Positions 8,797 through 16,698 of a stretch of 64,000 bases of DNA are shown here, piece by piece. The position numbers were made by a program, and so were the translations under genes. This DNA is from Aeromicrobium phoceense (lineage in GTDB: Bacteria; Actinomycetota; Actinomycetes; Propionibacteriales; Nocardioidaceae): positions 496,001 through 560,000 of the forward strand of contig NZ_JACEOG010000002.1 of NCBI RefSeq assembly GCF_013868155.1. Direction: 5' to 3'. Under the pieces are notes generated by a model. The model worked only from the letters and a program-made list of their open reading frames with translations. It made no database searches and had not been told where the DNA came from. The stretch's first letter is position 1. Every line of letters starts with the position of its first letter.

Positions 8797-9465
8797 ATGA
8801 CCATCGCCGGGGACCTGACGCTGATCGCGACCGATCCCGCGACCGGGAAGTTCCGGCTCAGTGCCGCGAACCCGGGCGCGGTGTACGGCGGTGCGCACCT
8901 CATCGACCTGCTCGAGGCCGGACGGCTCTCGACCCGGGGCGAGGGCCGGAGGCTGAGGGTGGTGGTCGACGACCGGAACCCGACGGGACGCCCGGACCTC
9001 GATCACGCGCTCTCGCGCCTGACGAAGGACAAGCCGCTCACGGTGTCCTCGGTCATCTCCCGGCTCGGCCACCAAGGGCGACAGCGCGCCTATGCGGCGC
9101 TCGAGCAGGAGTACCGCGTGCGCTCGCGCACCGACAAGGTGCTGCTGTTCGACGTCACCCGGTACGACGTGCTCGACACCGACGGTCGCGACGAGCTGGT
9201 GCAGGCGGTGCGAGCGGTCCTGCTGGAGGATGCGGCACCCGACGGGCGGACCGGGCCGGTGGTGTCGCTGCTGGCCGCGGTGAGCCAGCTCGGGCTGGTC
9301 GTCGACCGGCCCGACCGCAAGAGGGCGAGGGCACGCGCGAAGACGGTGTCCGCCGATGACTGGGCGAGCGAGGCGGTGCGCCGAGCCGTGGCCGGTGCGG
9401 AAGCGGCGGTGATGGCCGCGATCATGAGTGCCGCCGTGGCGGGCGCGGCCGGCGGGAGCAGCTGA
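8797..9465 (+). CDS. GPP34 (GOLPH3/VPS74-like) family phosphoprotein
   Basis: A 222-residue cytosolic protein resembling the bacterial GPP34 family, relatives of eukaryotic GOLPH3, which binds phosphoinositides at the Golgi. Family-like features are the start DLTLIATDPATGKFRL, the LIDLLEAGRL helix near residue 30-45, and the middle stretch RVRSRTDKVLLFDVTRYDVLD near 105-125. The C-terminal third is alanine-rich and helical. No bacterial function is established. A TAGCGT -10 box (8785-8790) ends 6 nt before the ATG, so the mRNA is probably leaderless. It converges on the Lrp/AsnC-domain gene with a single base between stops. Confidence 0.8.
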   Translation: MTIAGDLTLIATDPATGKFRLSAANPGAVYGGAHLIDLLEAGRLSTRGEGRRLRVVVDDRNPTGRPDLDHALSRLTKDKPLTVSSVISRLGHQGRQRAYAALEQEYRVRSRTDKVLLFDVTRYDVLDTDGRDELVQAVRAVLLEDAAPDGRTGPVVSLLAAVSQLGLVVDRPDRKRARARAKTVSADDWASEAVRRAVAGAEAAVMAAIMSAAVAGAAGGSS

Positions 9466-9466
9466 G

Positions 9467-9745
9467 TCAGTCCAGCCCGATGCTGAACGCGTCCTCGAGG
9501 TCGTGACGGCTGAACGCGCGGAAGGCGATCTGGGTCTGCGTGGACAGCACGCCGGGCACCTTGTTGAGCCGGTCGGCCACGACCGACGCGATCTCCTCGT
9601 GGCTGCGCACGCGCACCATGGCGATCAGGTCGTGGTCCCCGGTCACGGAGTAGACCTCGCTGATCCCGGGGATGTCGGCGATCGCTGCGCCGGTCTCGGG
9701 GATGGAGGAGACCTCGGCCTGGACGAAGACGATGGCGGTGATCAC
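9467..9745 (-). CDS. stand-alone Lrp/AsnC ligand-binding (RAM) domain protein
   Basis: A 92-residue protein that consists only of the RAM domain of Lrp/AsnC regulators. The strand-helix pattern includes ITAIVFVQAE, the conserved core EVYSVTGDHDLIAMVRVRS near residues 30-48, and the C-terminal strand TQTQIAFRAF. There is no helix-turn-helix, so it cannot bind DNA alone. Related small proteins bind amino acids and form rings or pair with full-length regulators. It lies 21 bases downstream of the exonuclease/GIY-YIG gene on the same strand and may share its transcript. Confidence 0.9.
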   Translation of the reverse strand: MITAIVFVQAEVSSIPETGAAIADIPGISEVYSVTGDHDLIAMVRVRSHEEIASVVADRLNKVPGVLSTQTQIAFRAFSRHDLEDAFSIGLD

Positions 9746-9766
9746 CGGGCCAGCCTAGCCGCGTCG

Positions 9767-11485
9767 TCAGGCCAGGCGCGCGACCTGGAGGTCGACGTCG
9801 AACCGGTCGAGGTGCCGTGCCGCGGCGGGCCACGGAGAGCGCCACGCGCCCCGGACCATGCGGACACCCGGGGACTCCAGCCAGCGCAGCAGCGCCTCGG
9901 TCTCCTCGATGAGGGCAGCCGGCATCGGCCGGACCGCCGGCTCGACCGACTCGGCGGTGGTCAGCAGGGTGTCGACCCAGCCGGCCGTGGCGCCTCGGGT
10001 GGTGGCGACCTGGCGCGGCAGGATCGCCGCGGCCGCGAGACGGCCGTGGCGGATCACGTGCACCTGCCACCCGTCGGCGTGGGGTGCGGCGGCGATCACC
10101 TCGGGCTCGGCCGCGAGGGAGTCGAGCCGCTGCGTGCGGCGTACGGCGCGGATCAGGCTGGCGGCGCGGTCGCGCAGGACGGCGGCGTCCTCGAAGCGCT
10201 GGGTCTCGGCGAGGTGCGCCATGCGCTGCTCCAGGTGGGTGACGACCTCGACCGGGTCGGCGGTCATCGCCGTGCGCACCCGCGAGACCTCGAGGAGGTA
10301 GTCGACCGTCGTGACCGCGCCGTCGCAGGGGGAGAGGCACTGACCGAGCTCGGCCAGCACGCACGCGGCGCGACTGGGCTTGATCGGCAGCCGCCCGGAG
10401 CACTGCCGGATCCGGAAGGCGTCGTGGAGGGTGGCCAGCGCCGCCTCGGCCTGTCGGCGGCTGCCGAAGGGGCCGATGTGGCTGGCCGCGCCCTCGGTGA
10501 CCGAGCGGACGAGGGAGACGCGCGGCCACGGCTCGTCGGTGAGGCGCAGCCACGAGACCCGCTCGGGGAACTTGGAGCGGCGGTTGTAGGGCGGTCGGTG
10601 CCGGTCGATGAGCCGCAGCTCGCGCACCCGCGCCTCGGTGTCGGTGGCGCACACCACGGTGTCGACCCGCTCGGCCAGCGCGATCATCTCGCCCATGCGC
10701 GAGCGGGTCTCGGCCTTGGTGAAGTACGACCGCACGCGGGTGCGCAGCGAGCGCGACGTGCCCACGTAGAGGACCTCGTCGCGCGCGTCGCGGAAGAGGT
10801 AGACGCCCGGTGCGTCCGGGACGCCGTCGGCGAGGTGGCGCTTGCGGCGCTGCTGGGGCGTGACCTTGGAGGTGAAGCTGGCGACGTCCTCGACGGTGGC
10901 CACGTTCCAGGTGCCCAGCCGCTCGAACAGGGCGTGCAGCACGTCGACCGTGGCGCGGGCGTCGGTGAGGGCCCGGTGGTCGGGTTGAACGGGGGAGAAG
11001 CGTGCCGCGAGCGTGGAGAGCTTGACGTTGGGGACCTCGTCGCGCAGCAGCACCCGACGGGCCAGGGGGACGGTGTCGATGACGTCGAAGCCCGGCCACG
11101 TGATGCCCAGCTCCTTCGACGCGTGCTTGAGGAAGCCGACGTCGAACGGCGCGTTGTGGGCGACCAGGACGCTGCCGTGGGCGAACTCCAGGAAGCTGGG
11201 CAGCGCCTCGGCGATGCGTGGCGCCTCGACGAGCATCTGGTCGGTGATCCCGGTGAGGACGGTGATGAACGCGGGGATCAGCTGGTCGGGGTTCACCAGG
11301 GTCTGGAACTCGCCCAGGATCTCACCACCGCGCACCTTGACCGCGCCGATCTCGGTGATCCGCGACCCCTTGGCGGGCGATCCGCCCGTGGTCTCCAGGT
11401 CGACCACGCAGAACGTGGTGTCGTGGAGGGGGCGGCCACCCCAGTCGATGTCGGGGTCGTCGAAGGCGGGTTGGTGCGATGCCAT
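9767..11485 (-). CDS. DEDD 3'-5' exonuclease fused to a UvrC-like GIY-YIG nuclease
   Basis: A 572-residue fusion. Residues about 20-185 form a DnaQ/PolC-type exonuclease with DLETTG (the DxE motif), AHNAPFDVGFL and the late DHRALTDARAT. Residues about 215-300 form a GIY-YIG nuclease beginning GVPDAPGVYLFRD, with YVGTSRSLRTRVRSYF. The rest resembles the middle of UvrC/Cho, including the Cys-rich stretch SRAACVLAELGQCLSPC and the UvrB-binding-like helix FEDAAVLRDRA. M. tuberculosis Rv2191 has the same layout and the same neighbourhood, as I recall. It is probably a DNA repair nuclease. The ATG at 11485 is chosen because TACGGT (11492-11497) lies 6 nt upstream, which indicates a leaderless start. 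Confidence 0.9.
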   Translation of the reverse strand: MASHQPAFDDPDIDWGGRPLHDTTFCVVDLETTGGSPAKGSRITEIGAVKVRGGEILGEFQTLVNPDQLIPAFITVLTGITDQMLVEAPRIAEALPSFLEFAHGSVLVAHNAPFDVGFLKHASKELGITWPGFDVIDTVPLARRVLLRDEVPNVKLSTLAARFSPVQPDHRALTDARATVDVLHALFERLGTWNVATVEDVASFTSKVTPQQRRKRHLADGVPDAPGVYLFRDARDEVLYVGTSRSLRTRVRSYFTKAETRSRMGEMIALAERVDTVVCATDTEARVRELRLIDRHRPPYNRRSKFPERVSWLRLTDEPWPRVSLVRSVTEGAASHIGPFGSRRQAEAALATLHDAFRIRQCSGRLPIKPSRAACVLAELGQCLSPCDGAVTTVDYLLEVSRVRTAMTADPVEVVTHLEQRMAHLAETQRFEDAAVLRDRAASLIRAVRRTQRLDSLAAEPEVIAAAPHADGWQVHVIRHGRLAAAAILPRQVATTRGATAGWVDTLLTTAESVEPAVRPMPAALIEETEALLRWLESPGVRMVRGAWRSPWPAAARHLDRFDVDLQVARLA

Positions 11486-11573
11486 GGGGTGACCGTAGGT
11501 CGCGGGTCCGACGAATCCGGTCAGGCGGCGCCGCGGAGGGAAACTGTCGGACGTCACACCTAGCGTCGCGGCC

Positions 11574-11810
11574 ATGAACGAGATCGAACCCACGGCACCG
11601 GTCGTCGTCGACTGCGACAGCTGCCTCGTCCGCTGCCCGGCCGTGTGCGGCGACTGCGTCGTCTCGGTGCTGCTCGGACCGCCCAGCGACGTGGCCTTCG
11701 ACGCCGACGAGCGCGCCGCCCTCGATGCCCTCGCCGCCACCGGCCTGGTCCCGCCGCTGCGCCTCGTCGTGGGCGTGTCCGACCCGGAACGACACGTCGA
11801 TGCGAGTTGA
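11574..11810 (+). CDS. small Cys-rich actinobacterial protein, function unknown
   Basis: A 78-residue protein with five Cys in DCDSCLVRCPAVCGDC (residues 13-28), two CxxC pairs separated by a third Cys. This suggests a zinc or iron-sulfur site. It is followed by VVSVLLGPP and an acidic helix ADERAALDALAATGLVPPLR. Similar small proteins are common in actinomycetes near cell-wall hydrolase genes, from memory. A TAGCGT box (11561-11566) ends 7 nt before the ATG, so it is probably leaderless. The c-di-AMP riboswitch and the NlpC/P60 gene follow immediately, but the riboswitch should control only the latter. Confidence 0.7.
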   Translation: MNEIEPTAPVVVDCDSCLVRCPAVCGDCVVSVLLGPPSDVAFDADERAALDALAATGLVPPLRLVVGVSDPERHVDAS

Positions 11811-11844
11811 TCGGGGTTGACCCGGCAACTACAGTTGCGTCTTG

Positions 11845-11990
11845 TGTCGCCGAACGGCGGCGCCGCCGAATCGTCGGACCGGAAACGGCCGACGAGCCGG
11901 GGAACCAAAGGTACGTGGGGTGAATCGACCGGCTCGCCGGTCGTAGGGCAAGACCGAGGCCCGAATCCGTCAGCTCACCTGGTAGGCGTC
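11845..11990 (+). promoter_or_regulatory. c-di-AMP riboswitch (ydaO-yuaA type)
   Basis: The leader of the NlpC/P60 gene carries the conserved blocks of the ydaO family in order: GGGGAACC near 11899, GGGGTGAATC near 11917, GTAGGGC near 11943, and the 3' signature CCCGAATCCGTCAGCT with CACCTGGTAGGCG at 11960-11987. In actinobacteria this class sits upstream of cell-wall hydrolase genes and responds to cyclic di-AMP, usually lowering expression when bound. The element ends 22 bases before the GTG, so it probably controls access to the AGGAG ribosome site. The outer boundaries are approximate. Confidence 0.88.
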
Positions 11991-12012
11991 GAGGTACTCA
12001 GGAGTTCATTTC

Positions 12013-12969
12013 GTGCGCTTTCGCACCGCCGCGGCCACTGTGGCCGTCTCCGCCTTCGTGGCGGGTTCATTCATCGTCGTCTCCCCGGCCAACGCCGAGC
12101 CCGAGGTGACCGAGGCCGACGTCGAGAAGGCCTTCGACCAGGCTGAGGCCGCCAACGAGACCCTCAACCAGCTGAACGAGGACGCCGACGACCTCGACGC
12201 GCGCATCGACGAGGTCGGTGCCGAGATCCGCAAGATCCGCAAGGTCTTCACGGTCCAGCGCGACGAGCTGGGCGCCGACATCGTCCAGCAGCAGCTGGAG
12301 CAGCCGCTCGGCCCCACGGTCGGCCTGCTCGGCAGCCAGGACCCCGACCTGTTCATCGAGGGTCTCAGCGCCATCGACGCGCTGAACACCACGCGCGCCG
12401 ACGCGCTCGAGTCGTTCACCCGCACGCGGGTCGAGCTCGAGAAGCGCCAGGCCCAGCTCGCCGAGCACGAGCAGGAGCTCGACGCGAAGCTGACCAAGGC
12501 CGAGAAGACCAAGAAGAAGCTCGTCGACTCCTACCAGAAGGCCAAGTCCGACTTCGCCCTCCTGTCGGCCGCCCAGCAGTCGGAGATGAACGCGGGCGAC
12601 GTCGACGCCGTGCAGAACGCGGGCGCCGGCGCCGCCAAGAAGGCCATCGCGTTCGCGATGAGCCAGCTCGGCGAGCCCTACGTCTACGGCGGCACCGGCC
12701 CCGACAGCTGGGACTGCTCCGGCCTGGTGATGAAGGCCTACGCAGCGGCGGGCGTCTCGCTGCCGCGCGTGGTGGGCCCGCAGATGTCGGCCGGCCGCTC
12801 GGTCTCGGCCGGCGACCTCGCGCCCGGCGACCTCGTGGCCTACTCGAGCATGTCGCACATCGGCATCTACCTGGGCGGCGGCAAGGTCATCCACGCGCCG
12901 CGCCCCGGCAAGAGCGTCGAGATCACCAGCCTGTCCTCGGGCTTCGGCGTCTACGCGCGCGTCTCCTGA
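12013..12969 (+). CDS. secreted NlpC/P60 peptidoglycan endopeptidase (RipA/RipC-like)
   Basis: A 318-residue exported cell-wall hydrolase. Residues 1-28 are a signal peptide ending ANA. Residues about 35-190 form a coiled coil rich in Glu, Lys and Ala, as in Rip-type hydrolases activated by FtsEX-like partners. The C-terminal NlpC/P60 domain has Cys235 (DCSGL), His282 (SHIGIY) and His294 (IHAP) as the likely triad. It would cut D-Glu-diaminopimelate bonds in stem peptides during cell separation. The start GTG follows an AGGAG at 12000-12004. A c-di-AMP riboswitch precedes it and a strong hairpin follows it, so it is a single-gene unit. Its location beside the exonuclease/GIY-YIG gene matches Rv2190c. 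Confidence 0.93.
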   Translation: MRFRTAAATVAVSAFVAGSFIVVSPANAEPEVTEADVEKAFDQAEAANETLNQLNEDADDLDARIDEVGAEIRKIRKVFTVQRDELGADIVQQQLEQPLGPTVGLLGSQDPDLFIEGLSAIDALNTTRADALESFTRTRVELEKRQAQLAEHEQELDAKLTKAEKTKKKLVDSYQKAKSDFALLSAAQQSEMNAGDVDAVQNAGAGAAKKAIAFAMSQLGEPYVYGGTGPDSWDCSGLVMKAYAAAGVSLPRVVGPQMSAGRSVSAGDLAPGDLVAYSSMSHIGIYLGGGKVIHAPRPGKSVEITSLSSGFGVYARVS

Positions 12970-12990
12970 CCGCGACGGCCTGACCGGCCA

Positions 12991-13032
12991 CACGAGAAAG
13001 GCCCCCGGCGATCGCCGGGGGCCTTTCTCGTG
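12991..13032. terminator. perfect-palindrome terminator between the NlpC/P60 and acyl-CoA ligase genes
   Basis: A 42-base perfect inverted repeat gives a stem of about 19 bp around a CGATCG centre. It lies 21 bases past the NlpC/P60 stop and 9 bases beyond the stop of the converging ligase gene, so it can end transcription from both sides. Confidence 0.9.
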
Positions 13033-13041
13033 CTGGGGTGC

Positions 13042-14787
13042 TCAGCGCACGTACAGCGCCTCGATGGTGTCGTGCAGGTCGCGCACGACCATGTGGCGCT
13101 TCACCTTGAACGAGGGAGTCAGGTAGCCGTTCTCCTCGGTCCAGTCCTCCTCGACGATCGAGAACTTGCGGATCGCCTCGGCGCGCGAGACCTGGGAGTT
13201 GGCGTCGTCGACGGCCTTCTGGACCTCGGCGAGCAGCTCGGGGTCGTCCAGCTCGCCCTCCCACGCCTCGACGTCGATCGTGACGAGCGCCGCGACGAAG
13301 GGCTTGCCCTCGCCCACGACGAGGCACTGGCTGACCAGCGGGTGCGCACGCACGCGGTCCTCGAGGATCGCGGGGGAGACGTTCTTGCCGCCCGCGGTGA
13401 CGATGAGCTCCTTCTTGCGGCCCGTGATCTTCACGAAGCCGTCCTCGGTGACCTCGCCGAGGTCGCCGGTGGAGAACCAGCCGTCCTCGCTGAGCACGTC
13501 GCGCGTGGCGGCCTCGGCGTTCCAGTAGGCCGTGAAGACCTGCGGCCCGCGGAACTGCAGCTCGCCGTCGTCGCCGATGCGGACCTCCACGCCGGGCAGC
13601 GGGGGACCGACCGTGCCGATGCGCTGCGCGCCCGGGTGGTTCACCGTGAGGGCGGCGGTGGTCTCGGTGAGGCCGTAGCCCTCGAAGACGTTCAGGCCGA
13701 CGCCGCGGTAGAAGTGACCGAGACGGTCGCCCAGCGGGGCGCCGCCGGAGATGGCGTACTTCGCGCGCCCACCGAGAGCGGCACGGAGCTTGCCGTAGAC
13801 GAGCTTGTCGTAGACGCCGTGCTTCGCGCGCAGCGGCAGCGAGGGCTTGCCCGACTCGGTGGCGCGGCTGTAGGCGATCGCGGTGCGCACGGCGGCGTCG
13901 AAGATCTTGCCCTTGCCCTCGGAGTACGCCTTGGTGCTGGCGCTGTTGAAGACCTTCTCGAAGACGCGCGGCACGGCCAGCACGAACGTGGGCTGGAACT
14001 CGCCCAGGTGGTCGACGAGGTTGGCGATGTCGGCGGTGTGGCCCAGCACGGAGCCGAAGCGGATCGCGCCCACCTGCACGATGCGGGCGAACACGTGCGC
14101 GAGCGGCAGGAACAGCAGGGTGGCCGCGTCGTCGGGCGCGAACATCACCTCGAGACGCTCGTTGGCGCCCCACAGCTCGGCGCGGAAGTTCGCGTGCGTC
14201 AGCTCGCAGCCCTTGGGGCGACCGGTGGTGCCCGACGTGTAGATCAAGGTGGCGATGTCGTCGTCGACGACCGCCGCGCGACGGGCCTCCAGGGTCTCGT
14301 CGTCGATCGCGGCGCCCTCGGCGGCCAGGGGGGGGAGGACGTCCTCGATCGGACGGCTCGACGCCAGCTCGGGGGTCTCGGGGCGGGCCTCCTCGATCCG
14401 GGCCCGGTGCTCGTCGTTCTCGTAGAACACGTGCGTGGCGCCCGAGTCGGCCAGGATCCAAGCGATCTGCGGCGCCGACGAGGTCTCGTAGATCGGGACG
14501 GTCACGGCGCCGATCCACCAGTTGGCGTAGTCCAGGACGGTCCACTCGTAGCGGGTCTTGGCCAGCAGGGCGACGCGGTCGCCGTGGGCGACTCCACCGG
14601 CCAGCAGGCCCTTCGCGGCGGCCGTCGCCTCGTCGTGGAACTGCCCGAGCGTGACGTCGGCCCACGCGCCGCCGACGACGCGGCGCAGCGCGACACGGTC
14701 GCGATGGGCGTCGAGCCGGTCGAGGACGTCAAGGCTCAGGGTTCCCCACGCGCGCGGGGGGACGGCGTTCGAATTCTGCGAAGTCAC
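13042..14787 (-). CDS. long-chain fatty-acid CoA ligase (FadD15-like AMP-binding enzyme)
   Basis: A 581-residue acyl-adenylate-forming enzyme that should activate long-chain fatty acids to CoA esters. The P-loop-like LIYTSGTTGRPKG is near residues 177-189, EGYGLTETTA near 380-390, the GDLG Asp near 445, and GRKKELIVTAGGKNVSP near 460-475 with the A10-type Lys in the C-terminal subdomain. No signal peptide or membrane segment. The GTG at 14787 is chosen because TACGGT (14795-14800) lies 7 nt upstream; a GTG at 14796 overlaps that box. Its position near the NlpC/P60 and SRPBCC genes matches fadD15 (Rv2187) in mycobacteria. Confidence 0.92.
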   Translation of the reverse strand: MTSQNSNAVPPRAWGTLSLDVLDRLDAHRDRVALRRVVGGAWADVTLGQFHDEATAAAKGLLAGGVAHGDRVALLAKTRYEWTVLDYANWWIGAVTVPIYETSSAPQIAWILADSGATHVFYENDEHRARIEEARPETPELASSRPIEDVLPPLAAEGAAIDDETLEARRAAVVDDDIATLIYTSGTTGRPKGCELTHANFRAELWGANERLEVMFAPDDAATLLFLPLAHVFARIVQVGAIRFGSVLGHTADIANLVDHLGEFQPTFVLAVPRVFEKVFNSASTKAYSEGKGKIFDAAVRTAIAYSRATESGKPSLPLRAKHGVYDKLVYGKLRAALGGRAKYAISGGAPLGDRLGHFYRGVGLNVFEGYGLTETTAALTVNHPGAQRIGTVGPPLPGVEVRIGDDGELQFRGPQVFTAYWNAEAATRDVLSEDGWFSTGDLGEVTEDGFVKITGRKKELIVTAGGKNVSPAILEDRVRAHPLVSQCLVVGEGKPFVAALVTIDVEAWEGELDDPELLAEVQKAVDDANSQVSRAEAIRKFSIVEEDWTEENGYLTPSFKVKRHMVVRDLHDTIEALYVR

Positions 14788-14859
14788 AGACAGCACCGTA
14801 CCGTCCCCGCCGTCGCCGTCGCCGCGCCGATAGGCTGGTCCGCAGTCGAGGAGGTGGAC

Positions 14860-15309
14860 ATGGCGCGCACGGTCAGCGACATCGTGATCGAGGCTCCGGC
14901 GGGGGCCGTGATGTCGGTCATCGCCGCGTTCGCCGACTACCCCGACTGGGCCACCGGCATGCGCGAGGTCACCGTCCTGGACACCGACCCACAGGGCCGC
15001 CCGCTCGACGTCCGCTTCGTCGTCGACTCCGCCCCGATCCGCGACACGTTCACGCTGCGCTACGACTGGCGCGACGAGCTGCTCGTCACCTGGAGCCTCG
15101 TGCCCGAGGACGCGACGATGCTCTCGGCGATGGACGGCTCCTACTCGCTGGACGCGGTGGACGCCGGACGCACCCGCGTGACCTACCAGCTGTCGGTCGA
15201 GCTGAAGCTCCCGTTGCTGGGGATGCTCAAGCGCAAGGCCGAGAAGGTCATCGTCGACACCGCGCTCAAGGGACTCAAGCGCCGGGTCGAGAGCCAGGTC
15301 GGTGCCTGA
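14860..15309 (+). CDS. SRPBCC (polyketide cyclase/START-like) family protein
   Basis: A 149-residue protein with the helix-grip fold that makes a hydrophobic ligand pocket. Visible features are the start TVSDIVIEAPAGAVMSVIAAF, the typical YPDWATGMREVTVLD near residue 28-42, the central strand run, and the long C-terminal helix MLKRKAEKVIVDTALKGLKR. The ligand is unknown; the divergent acyl-CoA ligase and the downstream acyltransferase point to lipids. A GAGGAGG ribosome site precedes the ATG, and TAGGCT (14831-14836) is a likely -10. The stop overlaps the GTG of the ROK kinase gene. Confidence 0.88.
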   Translation: MARTVSDIVIEAPAGAVMSVIAAFADYPDWATGMREVTVLDTDPQGRPLDVRFVVDSAPIRDTFTLRYDWRDELLVTWSLVPEDATMLSAMDGSYSLDAVDAGRTRVTYQLSVELKLPLLGMLKRKAEKVIVDTALKGLKRRVESQVGA

Positions 15310-16339
15310 GCGTCTCGCCGTCGGGATCGACGTCGGCGGCACCAAGATCGCCGGGGGAGTCGTCGACGAGGACGGCCGGATCCTGGCCCGCACCCGGCGC
15401 GCCACGCCCAGCACGGATCCCGCGGCGGTGCTGGACGCGATCACCGGGATCGTCGAGGAGTTCCGCGACCGGTACCCCGTGCGTGCGGTCGGCGTCGGCG
15501 CGGCCGGCTACGTCGACGTCACCGGCTCCTCCGTGGTCTTCTCGCCCCACCTGGCGTGGCGGAACGAGCCGTTGCGCGACGCGGTCGTGCGGCGCACCCG
15601 GCTGCCCGTGCTCGTGGACAACGACGCGAACGCGGCAGGCTGGGCCGAGTGGCGCTTCGGCGCCGCCCAGAACCTTCCCGACGTCGTCCTGGTGAACCTC
15701 GGGACCGGCATCGGCGGCGCCATGGTCCTCGACGGCAAGCTGTACCGCGGCCACTCGGGCATGGCGGGCGAGTTCGGCCACCAGCGCGTGGTCGACGACG
15801 GTCTGCCGTGCGAGTGCGGCAACCGGGGCTGCTGGGAGCAGTACGCGAGCGGGCGCGTCCTCGAGCGCCGCGCCCTGGCCGCCGTGGCGGAGGGCTCCGA
15901 GATCGGGCGGGCCCTCGTGCAGCTGGCGGGTGCCGCCGATCTGGTCGACGGCTCCACCGTGGGGCTCCTCTCGTCCGAGGGCCACGAGGAGGCCCAGGCG
16001 TGGGTCGGCGACGTGGGCCGCTGGCTGGGCATCGGCCTGGCGAACCTCGCGGCGTCGCTGGACCCCGCGATCTTCGTCATCGGCGGGGGAGTGAGCCGCA
16101 CGGGGGAGTTCCTGCTGCGGCCCGCGCGTGCGGCGTTCGCCGAGCACCTCACCGGTCGCGGCTACCGCTCGGAGGCACGGATCGTGGCGGCGCACCTGGG
16201 CAACGACGCTGGCCTCGTGGGGGCCGCCGACCTCGCCCGGCTCAGAGCGCGGCGCCGTCGTCCGGCCAGTCCGGGTTACTCGGTCCGCGGTCCGGCAGTC
16301 GCGCGATCAGGTAGACGACGGCGACGACGACCGCGATGA
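15302..16339 (+). CDS. ROK-family sugar kinase, probably glucokinase
   Basis: A 345-residue ATP-dependent sugar kinase of the ROK family. The phosphate-binding DVGGTKIAGG is near residues 9-18, the catalytic DNDANAAGW near 101, the second phosphate loop LGTGIGGAM near 132, and the zinc site CECGNRGCWEQYASG near 169-183 is complete. It starts on a GTG inside the stop region of the SRPBCC gene, so the two are coupled. The last 30 residues after AADLARL are Arg/Pro-rich and lie opposite the 3' end of the converging membrane-protein gene (98 bases overlap). They look like read-on past the normal family end. Glucose is the likeliest substrate, but not proven. Confidence 0.9.
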   Translation: MPERLAVGIDVGGTKIAGGVVDEDGRILARTRRATPSTDPAAVLDAITGIVEEFRDRYPVRAVGVGAAGYVDVTGSSVVFSPHLAWRNEPLRDAVVRRTRLPVLVDNDANAAGWAEWRFGAAQNLPDVVLVNLGTGIGGAMVLDGKLYRGHSGMAGEFGHQRVVDDGLPCECGNRGCWEQYASGRVLERRALAAVAEGSEIGRALVQLAGAADLVDGSTVGLLSSEGHEEAQAWVGDVGRWLGIGLANLAASLDPAIFVIGGGVSRTGEFLLRPARAAFAEHLTGRGYRSEARIVAAHLGNDAGLVGAADLARLRARRRRPASPGYSVRGPAVARSGRRRRRRPR

Positions 16340-16664
16340 CGACGCACGCGACGACGAACGTCGGCGGCCGGATCGATGCGAAGCGCGCCAGCAGCAGCAG
16401 GGCCGGCGCGCCGACCACGACGAACCAGGCGAGCTTCGTGCGGCGGTCCGACGGCAGGTCGGCCGGCCCGACCTCACGGTAGAACTGGTCGTCGGCCTCG
16501 ACGGGCTCGGCCGCGCGACGCTGCTCCTCCTCGAGCTCGGCCCGCTCCCGCTCGGCGGCGGCCTGCGCAGCCGACCGGTCGAAGTCCTCCAGCCCCGAGA
16601 GGTCCAGGTCGAGTCCCTCGACGATGCGGTCGAAGTCGTCACGGGGCGATGCGGGGTCGGTCAT
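16242..16664 (-). CDS. small two-helix membrane protein, unknown function
   Basis: A 140-residue protein. The first 95 residues are charged and helical (many Ala, Glu, Arg; includes AAQAAAERERAELEEEQRRA), then two hydrophobic segments follow (WFVVVGAPALLLLARFA and VVACVVIAVVVAVVYLIA). The end is polar (PDRGPSNPDWPDD). A perfect AGGAGG ribosome site lies 6 nt before the ATG at 16664, which rules out the longer frame start at 16760. It is 34 bases downstream of the esterase gene on the same strand, so it is probably co-transcribed. It matches no family I can name. Confidence 0.78.
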   Translation of the reverse strand: MTDPASPRDDFDRIVEGLDLDLSGLEDFDRSAAQAAAERERAELEEEQRRAAEPVEADDQFYREVGPADLPSDRRTKLAWFVVVGAPALLLLARFASIRPPTFVVACVVIAVVVAVVYLIARLPDRGPSNPDWPDDGAAL

Positions 16665-16698
16665 GGAGACCTCCTGGTGACGTCGGCGACGAAGCGGC

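Noticed and set aside
9428-11563. A 711-residue plus-strand frame opposite the exonuclease/GIY-YIG gene
   Set aside because: It is a GC-skew shadow rich in Arg, Gly, Asp and Val with no domain. The minus strand encodes clear motifs.
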